From the NCBI GenBank assembly GCA_011390935.1, contig JAABRL010000033.1, positions 1,412-45,026 on the forward strand: a DNA stretch of 43,615 nt, written 5' to 3'. Below are positions 1 through 7,565 of this stretch, piece by piece. Every line of letters begins with the position of its first letter. Position 1 is the first letter of the stretch. Both the position numbers and the translations under genes were made by a program. The stretch comes from Gemmatimonas sp. GTDB lineage: Bacteria > Gemmatimonadota > Gemmatimonadetes > Gemmatimonadales > Gemmatimonadaceae. A model generated the notes under the pieces. The model did no database searches. It was not told the origin of the DNA and worked only from the letters and a program-made list of their open reading frames with translations.

Positions 1-543
1 CGTGCTGAGGGGAATGTTGGCCGCGTTGGGTGCGCCGTCCGGCTCGATCGCATCGGGCACCCCCTGCTCGAGCTCGCCCGCGCGTGTGAAATCCTCAATG
101 GCCGCCTCGATATCGCGCACGGTGAGGTAGCGGTGCCCCCGGTGGCGCAGAAAGCGGGCGTCCCCGGGGAAGCGGGTTACGCCGAGCGAAAAAGTCGCGA
201 TCGCGTCCCGGTACCGCCCCAGATAGGCCAGCCGTCGGCCCACCCAGATCAGCGCGTCCGGGCTGTCGGGAGACGCGGCCAGCTCCGCCTCCGCGGCCGC
301 CAGATTGGCGGTGAGCGTGGACTCGGCCGCGGCCGATGGCGTGGGGCGCCAGAGCGTGTCGCCCAGGAGGGAGAACCCCTCCATACGCTCGGGGCCCTCC
401 CAGGTGGAGGCGATGCCGAGATTCGGCAGGATCGACCCGGTGGTGTCGCGGGCCGGGGTGTCCGCCATGGGCTTGGCGCAGGCGGCGAGGAGCAGCAAGC
501 CGGCGGTGCCGAGCAGGGGCTGCAGGGGGAAAGAGCGGGACAT
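1..543 (-). CDS. TPR-repeat lipoprotein, 3' end missing
   Basis: The frame is open from an ATG at 543 down to the window edge (181 codons), so the C-terminus is missing. The N-terminus is a lipoprotein signal: a short basic start, a hydrophobic stretch and a lipobox ending LLLLAAC, with the lipidated Cys at residue 22. From about residue 95 two helix-turn-helix repeats fit tetratricopeptide repeats (IWVGRRLAYLGRYRDAIATF, then a second copy containing RHRGHRYLTVRDIEAAIEDF). A conserved-looking DAIEPDGAPNAANIP segment follows near the cut. It is probably an envelope protein making protein-protein contacts; the specific role is unknown. No Shine-Dalgarno site is visible before the ATG. The gene diverges from the membrane protein at 653 across 109 nt. 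Confidence 0.8.
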   Translation of the reverse strand, partial: MSRSFPLQPLLGTAGLLLLAACAKPMADTPARDTTGSILPNLGIASTWEGPERMEGFSLLGDTLWRPTPSAAAESTLTANLAAAEAELAASPDSPDALIWVGRRLAYLGRYRDAIATFSLGVTRFPGDARFLRHRGHRYLTVRDIEAAIEDFTRAGELEQGVPDAIEPDGAPNAANIPLST

Positions 544-652
544 GGCGTCAGGAGGTATTGGCGGGAGAGTGACCGGGGGTGAGATTCCCAATGTTGCGAT
601 CGATACTCATAAGGCAAGCGCCGGATGGACCGGCAGCTGTCACGTCCTGCTC

Positions 653-1456
653 ATGTCGAAGTCTTTCAAGCTCACCCTGGACATCCTGATCGGCGCTGCC
701 CTGCCGATCCTGATTCTCAAGTACGCGACCGCCTCGCTCGGGGTGATTCCGGCGTACTTGTTGGCCGGCCTCGTGCCGGTCGCATGGGTGCTGTTCGATC
801 TCTTCGCCCTCACGCGCCGGTTCAACTTCATTTCGGCGTACGGTGGCTGGTCGGCCGTGATGCGCGGGGCATTGGCGTTCTGGTTCGTGGACGGGGCGCT
901 CTTCGCCTTCAAGGACAGTGCGAGTTACCTCTTTGCCGTGATCGTGTTTGGTGGCTCGCTGTTCATGGCCGCACCAATTACACGCGCCATCGCGCTGCAG
1001 GGGCTCGCCCCCGATACGCCACAGCGGCGCGCGTGGACCGATCGACTGCTCGAGGAGCCTCGCGTCAAGCGGGCGCTCTGGCGATCGGCGGCGATCATCG
1101 GCGGCACGAACTTCGTGTTCGGGCTGGCCAACTTTTTCATCAACTGGGCGATGGTGAAGGAGCGGTTCGGCACCGCCGCGTTCAACGACCAGATCGCGAA
1201 CGTGAACGCGATCACGCGCGTGGCGCTGGTGCTGCCCGACATGATCGCGCTCTTCTGGGCGTTCCGCCTCATGTACAAGGCGATCTACGCCGAGCTGCCC
1301 ACCACGGAACAGGTCGATCACCGTCGCGGTGATTTCTGGGAGCTGGTGCGTCGCCGTGAAGACGCGTTGGCCATCGGCAAGACCGGTGAGGCCGACGAGG
1401 CGAGTGCGCCGGCGCCGGTCCGCGCACCAGTGCGACCGGCGCTCGGGACGAGCTGA
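653..1456 (+). CDS. VC0807-type integral membrane protein
   Basis: A 267-residue protein with several hydrophobic helices, starting at residue 8 or so (LDILIGAALPILILKYATAS). It resembles the VC0807 / intracellular-septation-like family: a first helix ending near KY, a second around YLLAGLVPVAWVLFDL, then an RRFNFISAYGG loop and further membrane segments. The frame is open further upstream, but that stretch encodes arginine-rich sequence of shadow type. I chose the ATG at 653 because a sensible cytoplasmic start (MSKSFKL) precedes the first helix. The last 35 residues are Ala/Pro-rich and probably disordered. Function is not established for this family. The gene stops 25 nt from the convergent TetR gene. 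Family assignment is from memory and moderately sure. Confidence 0.7.
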   Translation: MSKSFKLTLDILIGAALPILILKYATASLGVIPAYLLAGLVPVAWVLFDLFALTRRFNFISAYGGWSAVMRGALAFWFVDGALFAFKDSASYLFAVIVFGGSLFMAAPITRAIALQGLAPDTPQRRAWTDRLLEEPRVKRALWRSAAIIGGTNFVFGLANFFINWAMVKERFGTAAFNDQIANVNAITRVALVLPDMIALFWAFRLMYKAIYAELPTTEQVDHRRGDFWELVRRREDALAIGKTGEADEASAPAPVRAPVRPALGTS

Positions 1457-1481
1457 GCGCACCGCGCGGATCGGGCAGGCG

Positions 1482-2138
1482 TCAGGCGATGTCCGCTGAC
1501 GGCAGCGGCGCTGGCCGCACGTCTCGTACCCCGAGCGCGCGCAGGGTCCCGCGGCAGACGCCCTCAATTTCCTGATCCGGCTCGTGGGGTGGTGGCAGCA
1601 TGCCGCGCGCCAGAATGCTGGCCAGTCCGTGCACGCTGCTCCAGGCGATCATGGTCGCGCAAGAGCGCTGCTCGGCCGCGAGCTCACCCGTGGCCACCAT
1701 GTCGTCGAGCGCCTCGTTGAGCACGGCCCACGCCGAGGGGGCATCCTCGCACGATGGCGGCGCGTCAGCGACCAGAAACGCGGTGTCGAAGAGATGAGGT
1801 TCGCGCACCGCGAAATCCACGTAGGCGCGACCGATTGCGCCAAAGCGCTGAATCGCTCGCGTTCCCGGTGACACGTCGCAAGGCTGCGCGTCGGCCGCGC
1901 GCTGCAGGTGACGCGCGAGCTGCTCGCGCGCGAGGCGCGAGACGTCGGCGGTCAGGTGCGCCAGGTCGGGAAAGTGTCGGTACACGGCCGACGGCGAGAC
2001 CCCCTGAGTGGACGCCAAGTCGCGCAGTTGCAAGGCGTTGGGTCCGTGTCGGCGGGCCGTGCGCAAGCCGGCGTCCAGGAGCGCGGTGCGCAGGTTGCCA
2101 TGATGATATCGCGGAGCGGTCATGTCGAATGTTGACAT
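1482..2138 (-). CDS. TetR/AcrR family transcriptional regulator
   Basis: A 218-residue repressor-type protein. The N-terminal helix-turn-helix is clear: YHHGNLRTALLDAGLRTARR, then LQLRDLASTQGVSPSAVYRHFPD. The YHHGNL opening and the later helical region are typical of TetR proteins with the WHG-type C-terminal ligand domain. An alternative ATG at 2123 (MTAPRYHHGN) would remove five residues. The gene diverges from the NAD-epimerase at 2232. The 93-nt gap holds a perfect 17-bp palindrome, so the simplest reading is that this protein represses itself and the epimerase in response to a small hydrophobic ligand. The ligand cannot be told from sequence. Confidence 0.9.
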   Translation of the reverse strand: MSTFDMTAPRYHHGNLRTALLDAGLRTARRHGPNALQLRDLASTQGVSPSAVYRHFPDLAHLTADVSRLAREQLARHLQRAADAQPCDVSPGTRAIQRFGAIGRAYVDFAVREPHLFDTAFLVADAPPSCEDAPSAWAVLNEALDDMVATGELAAEQRSCATMIAWSSVHGLASILARGMLPPPHEPDQEIEGVCRGTLRALGVRDVRPAPLPSADIA

Positions 2139-2160
2139 CGATCACATGAGAGTGCAATAT
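2132..2160 (+). promoter_or_regulatory. candidate promoter of the NAD-epimerase gene
   Basis: TTGACA at 2132-2137 is a perfect -35 hexamer. Seventeen bases later lies CAATAT (2155-2160), a weak -10 match. Initiation would fall near 2167, inside the palindrome at 2160-2176, which is a good position for repression. The -35 overlaps the TetR start codon on the other strand. The gene starts at 2232 with no clear Shine-Dalgarno sequence. Inference only. Confidence 0.4.
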
Positions 2161-2176
2161 GTGAACATTGTTCACA
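2160..2176. promoter_or_regulatory. 17-bp perfect palindrome, probable TetR operator
   Basis: TGTGAACATTGTTCACA is a perfect inverted repeat with 8-bp arms around one central T. It sits between the divergent TetR regulator (start 2138) and the NAD-epimerase (start 2232), where TetR-family operators usually lie. Its size fits one TetR dimer footprint. Confidence 0.6.
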
Positions 2177-2231
2177 CGTTCGCCGCAGCGCGATCGCCCG
2201 TTGCTCCCTGATCCTGGAGTCTTGCCATGCC

Positions 2232-3200
2232 ATGCACCGCACGAGCGGCCTCGTGACCGCCACCGGCCTGCACACCATTCTTGGCGCCAACGGCGTCGTG
2301 GGGCGCGCGCTGTCGCAGGAGCTGACGGCACACGGTGTGCCGCTGCGTCAGGTAGCGCGCCATCCGACGGGGGAATCGGCCAGTGACGAAGTCGTGAGGG
2401 CTGACCTCCTGGACGCGCGCGCCACGGACCGTGCGGTCGCCGGCAGCGAGGTGGCGTACCTGCTGGTGGGGCTGCCGTACGTGACGGCGGTCTGGCGGGC
2501 CGAGTGGCCGCGACTCATGGCCAACGTCATCGACGCGTGTGTCCGTCACAACACGCGGCTCGTATTCTTCGACAACGTGTACGCCTATGGCGCCGTGCGT
2601 GGCCCGATCAGGGAGGACACCCCGTTCAACCCCTGCAGTCGCAAGGGCGAGGTACGTGCCCGGGTTGCCACGAGTGTTCTCGACGCGATGCGCTCCCAGC
2701 AGCTGCGCGCCCAGATCGTTCGTTCGGCCGACTTCTACTACGCGGGTTCGCACGGGTCCACCACCAGCTTGCTCAACGCGGTGGTCTTCGATCGCCTCCG
2801 AGCGGGGCAGGCCGCGCAGTGGCTGGGCTCCCCCGACGTGCCGCACAGCTTCACGTACGGCACCGACATCGCGCGTTCGCTCGCGTGGCTGGCGATGCGT
2901 CCCGAGTACGACGGACAGAGCTGGCACGCGCTGACGAGTGGGGAACAGCGATCGGGGCGCGAGCTCGTGGCGCTTGCCGCCGAGTTGCTGGGGCGACCGG
3001 CCACGGTGCGCAATGCGCCGCGCTGGATGGTGCGACTGCTCGGCCTCGTGCAGCCGGCGCTTCGGGAGCAAGTGGAAATGTTGTACCAGTTCGAGCAGCC
3101 GTACGTGTTCAGCAGCGGGAAGCTGGAGCGCGCGTCGGGTTTGGCGCCCACATCGTACCGGGCGGGATTCACGGAGGCGCTCCGGCCGACGCCCGTCTAG
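2232..3200 (+). CDS. NAD-dependent epimerase/dehydratase (extended SDR)
   Basis: A 322-residue Rossmann-fold enzyme of the extended short-chain dehydrogenase class. The nucleotide-binding glycine motif is LGANGVVGRAL near residue 18. An acidic strand end (VVRADLLD) follows, then VYAYG near residue 117 with the candidate active-site Tyr, and a PFNPCSRKGEVRARV segment typical of sugar-nucleotide epimerase-like SDRs. The canonical YxxxK lysine is not obvious, so the exact subfamily and substrate are open. It is probably cytoplasmic. Its gene is divergent from a TetR regulator and preceded by a palindrome and a candidate promoter, so it is likely the induced target. The ATG at 2232 places the glycine motif at the expected distance from the N-terminus. 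Confidence 0.85.
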   Translation: MHRTSGLVTATGLHTILGANGVVGRALSQELTAHGVPLRQVARHPTGESASDEVVRADLLDARATDRAVAGSEVAYLLVGLPYVTAVWRAEWPRLMANVIDACVRHNTRLVFFDNVYAYGAVRGPIREDTPFNPCSRKGEVRARVATSVLDAMRSQQLRAQIVRSADFYYAGSHGSTTSLLNAVVFDRLRAGQAAQWLGSPDVPHSFTYGTDIARSLAWLAMRPEYDGQSWHALTSGEQRSGRELVALAAELLGRPATVRNAPRWMVRLLGLVQPALREQVEMLYQFEQPYVFSSGKLERASGLAPTSYRAGFTEALRPTPV

Positions 3201-3323
3201 CGCGCTCGTGCATCCGCCCTCCGGTGTCGGCGATTGACACCCGTGCCCCACTCGCGGGGAGTCGAACCGCGGCACAGACTATGGGAGCGTAACGCCCGTC
3301 CGCCGTCCCCAGCTCCTCTTCCT

Positions 3324-5975
3324 GTGTCTGCCATCTCTCCCGACCGCTGGCGCGTGCTGGCACCGCTGCTCGATGAGGCGCTGGACCTGCCAGGTCCAGC
3401 GCGGGTCGCATGGCTCAATGCGCTCCGGGAGCGCGCACCGGAGGACGCGGCGGACGTTGCGCGTCTGCTGGCTAGCGACCAGACCGGCTGGCTCGCCACG
3501 GCGCATCGCGAGCGCAGCCTGCGCGACCTCGCACTCGATCCGGCATCGGCGGGGCTGGTGCTGGGCCCGTGGACGCTGGAACGGCCGCTCGGGCGCGGAG
3601 GCATGGGCACCGTCTGGCTGGCCTCACGCTCGGACGGTCGATTCAGCGGGTACGCCGCCGTGAAGCTGCTGCACCCGTCGCTGGCCGAGGGCGAGGGCGC
3701 CGTGCGCTTCCGTCGTGAAGGGGAAGTGCTGGCGCGGCTTACGCATCCGGGCATCGCGCGACTGTACGACGCTGGTGTCACCAGCACTGGGCAGCCGTAC
3801 CTCGTGCTGGAGTTCGTCAACGGCGAGCCGCTCGATGTGTGGTGCCGCTCGCGTTCGCTGCACACCGCCGCGCGCCTGGCGCTCATGGAGCAGGTGCTCG
3901 CAGCCGTGGCCCATGCGCATGCGCACGGCGTCGTGCACCGCGACCTCAAGCCGTCCAACCTCTACGTCACGCAGGACGGCGTGGTGAAGCTGCTCGATTT
4001 CGGGATCGCCCAGCTGTCCGACGACGGCTCTGACGACGCGCGGCTGCAGCCATATACGCCGCGCTATGCGGCACCGGAACAGGTGCACGGCGGCGTCGTG
4101 ACCACGGCCACCGATGTGTTCGCACTCGGCGTGGTGTTGCACGAGCTGCTGGGTGGTCCCACGCCAACGACGGATTCGCACGGACACGCGATGCATGCGC
4201 CGCTACCGTCCAGCGTGCCTCGCGATCTCGCGGCGATCGTCGATCGCGCCATGCAGCCCGAGCCGTCGGCGCGCTACGAGACCGTGGCGGCAATGGCGGA
4301 CGATCTGCGGCGATATCGTCTGCATGAACCAGTCATCGCACGCGCCGGTGGTGCCGGCTATCGAAGTCGGCGCTTCATTCGACGCCATCGCCCGGGCTTC
4401 GTGGCCGCGATCATCGCGGCGGGCACACTCGTCGGTAGCGCCGTGCTGAGCGCCCGCCAGGCGGCGGAGGCCGAGCGACAGCGCGACCTTGCACTCGTGG
4501 CGGAGCGTCGGGCACGCGTGATGAGCGAAGTGCTGCTGGCCATGTTGACCGAGGTTCCAACGGCCGACACCACGGCACGCGCGGTGGAAGGGCTTCGACG
4601 GACGCGAGTCTTGCTGAGCAGCTATCTGGCCAACGACGACCGGGAGCATGCCCGTCTGGCGCTCGACCTCGCCCGGCAGTTCGTGACGTTTGCGCGCGTT
4701 GAAGAGGCCGATAGTCTGCTCCACGATGCGGTGCGCTATGCGCGGGCCGCCAAGGACCGCGCGCTCGAAGCGGAAGCGCGCTGCGTGCTGGGCACCACCC
4801 AGCCCGGGCAGTCGCCGGAGGAGATCGAGGCCGAGTTCGCCGCGCTGCGTGCGTCCTTGCCAGCTGAGGCGTGGCGTGCGCGCGCCACCTGCAACATGAC
4901 GGAGAGTCGTCGGCTCATGATGCGCTTCGCCGGCGACTCGGCGAGCATGCTGGCGCGGGAAGCGGTCGCGCTCGCCGAGGCGGCCGGCGACACCGTGTCG
5001 CTGTTCTACGCCACGCTGTTGTTCGATCAGACCGCCGCGGATTCGTGGAGCAGCATCGACTATCTGCAGATGCTGCAGCGCTACCGGCGAGTGCTCTCCA
5101 TATACGATCGGCTTGGCCTGGGACAGAGCACGTCGTCCATGCAGGTGGCGCGCGGGCTCACCGCGCTGGCGCGCGAAAAGGGGCGCTTGCTCACGGCCGA
5201 CTCGACGGCCGAGGCCATGCTGCGTCCGCTGGAGCAGGGGGAGCGGTGGCGCAGCGTACCGCCGGCGCTGCTCATGGAGCAAGCGCAGCTGGCGCAACTG
5301 CTTGACCGTCCGGACGAGGCACGGCAGTGGTATCGACGCACGATCATCGTGACGAACACGCCGGGTGCACAACTGCTGCAGGTGCGCGTGCGCCAGCTGT
5401 ATACGCAGGCGCTCGCCGCACAGGGGGCGTTACGCGAGGCGCGAGCGCAGCTCGACTCGTTGAATCAGGCCATGCGCACCACCTCGAACAGCGCGTTCGA
5501 AGCCGCGCGTGTCCGCGCCGTGGCCGCACTGCACGTCGCCGAGGGGCGCCCGGAGCGCGCGCTCGCGACGCTGGATTCGCTGCTGCGCGCGCGGGGCTAT
5601 CCGGAGCGCCCCAAGCTCATCGAGTGGCCCGACGTGCTACGCGACTACGCCATGCTGCAGCACGCAGAAGGCAATGCCCTCGAGGCGCGTCGCGCCATGC
5701 AGTTGGTGGTGGACGTGTACGGTGACGATTCGATATCGGTCAACGGCTCGTACCGACTCTCCACGCTGCAGCTGCTGGAGTCGCGGCTGCTGGCCGCAGA
5801 CGGGGATACGGCCGCGGCTCGCGACGTCGCGGCCACGGCGCGACGCAGCTTGGCGGTCGCCATGGGGGAAGCGCACTCGCTCGTGCGCGAAGCCGCGGCG
5901 TGGGAAGACGCATTGCGTGCGGCGACGATCGGTGTGACCAGCAACGACGCGCGTACGCGCCAGCCCGTCCCGTGA
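3324..5975 (+). CDS. membrane Ser/Thr protein kinase with C-terminal TPR-like region
   Basis: With the GTG at 3324 as start, the protein is 883 residues. The kinase domain spans about 80-335: glycine loop GRGGMGTV (90-97), catalytic Lys114 in AAVKLL, HRDLKPSN with Asp207, DFG with Asp225, and an APE motif. All catalytic elements are present. One transmembrane helix follows at about 360-378 after a basic RRFIRRHRP stretch. The remaining 500 residues are helical and TPR-like and should lie outside the membrane, probably as a sensor. The reading frame is open back to an ATG at 3234. I prefer the GTG because VSAISPDRWRVLAPLLDEAL matches the usual N-terminus of these kinases and the upstream part is non-descript. 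No Shine-Dalgarno site is visible. The ligand and targets are unknown. Confidence 0.88.
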   Translation: MSAISPDRWRVLAPLLDEALDLPGPARVAWLNALRERAPEDAADVARLLASDQTGWLATAHRERSLRDLALDPASAGLVLGPWTLERPLGRGGMGTVWLASRSDGRFSGYAAVKLLHPSLAEGEGAVRFRREGEVLARLTHPGIARLYDAGVTSTGQPYLVLEFVNGEPLDVWCRSRSLHTAARLALMEQVLAAVAHAHAHGVVHRDLKPSNLYVTQDGVVKLLDFGIAQLSDDGSDDARLQPYTPRYAAPEQVHGGVVTTATDVFALGVVLHELLGGPTPTTDSHGHAMHAPLPSSVPRDLAAIVDRAMQPEPSARYETVAAMADDLRRYRLHEPVIARAGGAGYRSRRFIRRHRPGFVAAIIAAGTLVGSAVLSARQAAEAERQRDLALVAERRARVMSEVLLAMLTEVPTADTTARAVEGLRRTRVLLSSYLANDDREHARLALDLARQFVTFARVEEADSLLHDAVRYARAAKDRALEAEARCVLGTTQPGQSPEEIEAEFAALRASLPAEAWRARATCNMTESRRLMMRFAGDSASMLAREAVALAEAAGDTVSLFYATLLFDQTAADSWSSIDYLQMLQRYRRVLSIYDRLGLGQSTSSMQVARGLTALAREKGRLLTADSTAEAMLRPLEQGERWRSVPPALLMEQAQLAQLLDRPDEARQWYRRTIIVTNTPGAQLLQVRVRQLYTQALAAQGALREARAQLDSLNQAMRTTSNSAFEAARVRAVAALHVAEGRPERALATLDSLLRARGYPERPKLIEWPDVLRDYAMLQHAEGNALEARRAMQLVVDVYGDDSISVNGSYRLSTLQLLESRLLAADGDTAAARDVAATARRSLAVAMGEAHSLVREAAAWEDALRAATIGVTSNDARTRQPVP

Positions 5976-5993
5976 CCGCGTCACGCCACTCGG

Positions 5994-7481
5994 TCAATCC
6001 GGTTGCTGCTCGCGGTCCCCGGTCCACAGGACGATCAGCCCGCACGACCGCCGGATGGGGAACTCGCTGGGGCGGAGTACGTAGCCCCGATAGATCTCCA
6101 CCCCCACCAGACGTGACGCAGGCACGAACGCATCCACTCCCATGCCCGCGAGCTCCACGAACATGCCGTCCACCACCACATCGGGGTTGCACAGGCCACC
6201 CCCGACACGGTTCAGCAGGAGCTGTGACTGCGAGGTGAAGGCGCCAGCGCGGATGGCCACGCCCGGTACGCCGGCGAGCAGGTCAGTCACCATCATCGGA
6301 TTGCGGCGCGCGATCGCGGCGTCGTCGATGAAGCGTCCCATCCCTTGCCGGCGTCGACCCTCGAACTCGCGCTTCCAGGCGGGCACGGCGCGTTCTCCCA
6401 GTACCCGCACGGCATCGAGCGTGAGATCCACCGGCGTCATGGTGAGGATCAGGCGCGCGGTATCCGCCTCGGTGATGTCCACCGCCTGTCGCAGCGGCGT
6501 GTAGCCCACCGCGAGTGCTTCAATGGCATGGGTACCGACCGGCAGCCCTCGCAACTCGAAGGATCCGTCAGCGTTGCTGACCTCGCCGGCGACACTCTCG
6601 CGCACCTGCAGGCGAGCGCGCGCGATCGGCTCGCCGTTCGCCGTGCGGATCACCCCGCGCAGACGCCCCACCCCGCGCAGTTGGGTGGTCGAGTCGATGA
6701 CGGCATCCGCGCTGTCTGCGATCGGTTGAGGCGTGGAGGCGGCTGTGCTCACACGGTCGACAGGCGCCGTGCGCAGGTCCCGCAGCAGCAGGCCCGTCGC
6801 GGGTGCCTCCAGCTCCACCAGTCCGCTTGCGCCATCGGCGGACACGCCCTGCACGAGCGTCCGCGTGGCCACGGGGACGCCGCAAATCACGAAGGCACCG
6901 TTCGCATCGGTCTCGGCCGTGATGAGCGGTCGGCGCTGCTGCACGCCCCCATCGATCACGGTCTCCGCCCATTGCACACTGACGATGCCCGCAGAGACCG
7001 GCGCCCCGGCGCGTGCTGGCCACAGGCGCCCAACAAAGAGCGCTTCGTCGTCGGCGAGCGGGGAGTCCGGACAGGCCGCGCGTGCGAGCGTGGCGAACGA
7101 GGGGACCGCCAGCCGCACGCTCGAATCCGCGCCGGGCAGCTGCACGGTGCGCGCTGGGGGCACGACGTGCATCGAATCGAGTCGTGGATGCAGATAGCCC
7201 AGTTCGTACGCACCCGGGGGCACGCTGTCGAAGAGGAAACGACCGTCCGACCCCGAGGTGGTCGAGCGCGCCCACGCGGGATTGCTCCGCGAGATCAGCT
7301 GCACGAGCGCGCTGCCGAGCGGCGCATTCGCGATGCTGTCGTGCACCGTGCCCAGGATGCGGTGGCTCGGCGTTGCGCCACCCTGCGCGTATGCGGTGAC
7401 GCATGGAAATGCGATCGCCGCACCCATGTGGAGCGCGCACCAGATGACCGAATGGTGAAACAGTCGTGTCGCGGCGAGCAT
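5994..7481 (-). CDS. carboxypeptidase-regulatory and TonB plug-domain protein without a barrel
   Basis: A 495-residue exported protein. A signal peptide ends near VTAYAQ. Three beta-sandwich carboxypeptidase-regulatory-like units follow: one at about 40-110 (GSDGRFLFDSVPPGAYELGY), one in the middle (TDANGAFVICGVPVATRTLV) and one at about 280-350 (NADGSFELRGLPVGTHAIEA). The C-terminal part resembles a TonB-receptor plug (LLAGVPGVAIR ... DVVVDGMFVE) and then stops without the 500-600 residue barrel. The ending is too clean for a truncated receptor, and similar barrel-less proteins seem common in Gemmatimonadota (from memory). It may be a periplasmic or surface adaptor. It diverges from a full TonB receptor at 7566 across 84 nt. 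Confidence 0.8.
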   Translation of the reverse strand: MLAATRLFHHSVIWCALHMGAAIAFPCVTAYAQGGATPSHRILGTVHDSIANAPLGSALVQLISRSNPAWARSTTSGSDGRFLFDSVPPGAYELGYLHPRLDSMHVVPPARTVQLPGADSSVRLAVPSFATLARAACPDSPLADDEALFVGRLWPARAGAPVSAGIVSVQWAETVIDGGVQQRRPLITAETDANGAFVICGVPVATRTLVQGVSADGASGLVELEAPATGLLLRDLRTAPVDRVSTAASTPQPIADSADAVIDSTTQLRGVGRLRGVIRTANGEPIARARLQVRESVAGEVSNADGSFELRGLPVGTHAIEALAVGYTPLRQAVDITEADTARLILTMTPVDLTLDAVRVLGERAVPAWKREFEGRRRQGMGRFIDDAAIARRNPMMVTDLLAGVPGVAIRAGAFTSQSQLLLNRVGGGLCNPDVVVDGMFVELAGMGVDAFVPASRLVGVEIYRGYVLRPSEFPIRRSCGLIVLWTGDREQQPD

Positions 7482-7565
7482 AGGTAGAATTTCGCGTATT
7501 CCGGCGGATCGCGCAACTTCACGGTATCGCCCGGTGTTGCACCCTCGAACCCTCCACCCCGATCG

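Noticed and set aside
532..560. Sequence on the minus strand resembling the 16S anti-Shine-Dalgarno (ACCTCCTGA) before the TPR lipoprotein start
   Set aside because: A short match expected by chance; no rRNA context around it.
3241..3300. tRNA-like 3' half on the minus strand (GGTTCGACTCC T-loop-like sequence)
   Set aside because: The T-stem would need a 9-nt loop, there is no matching 5' acceptor strand or D-arm upstream, and the 3' end does not pair. It could be a remnant but is more likely chance.
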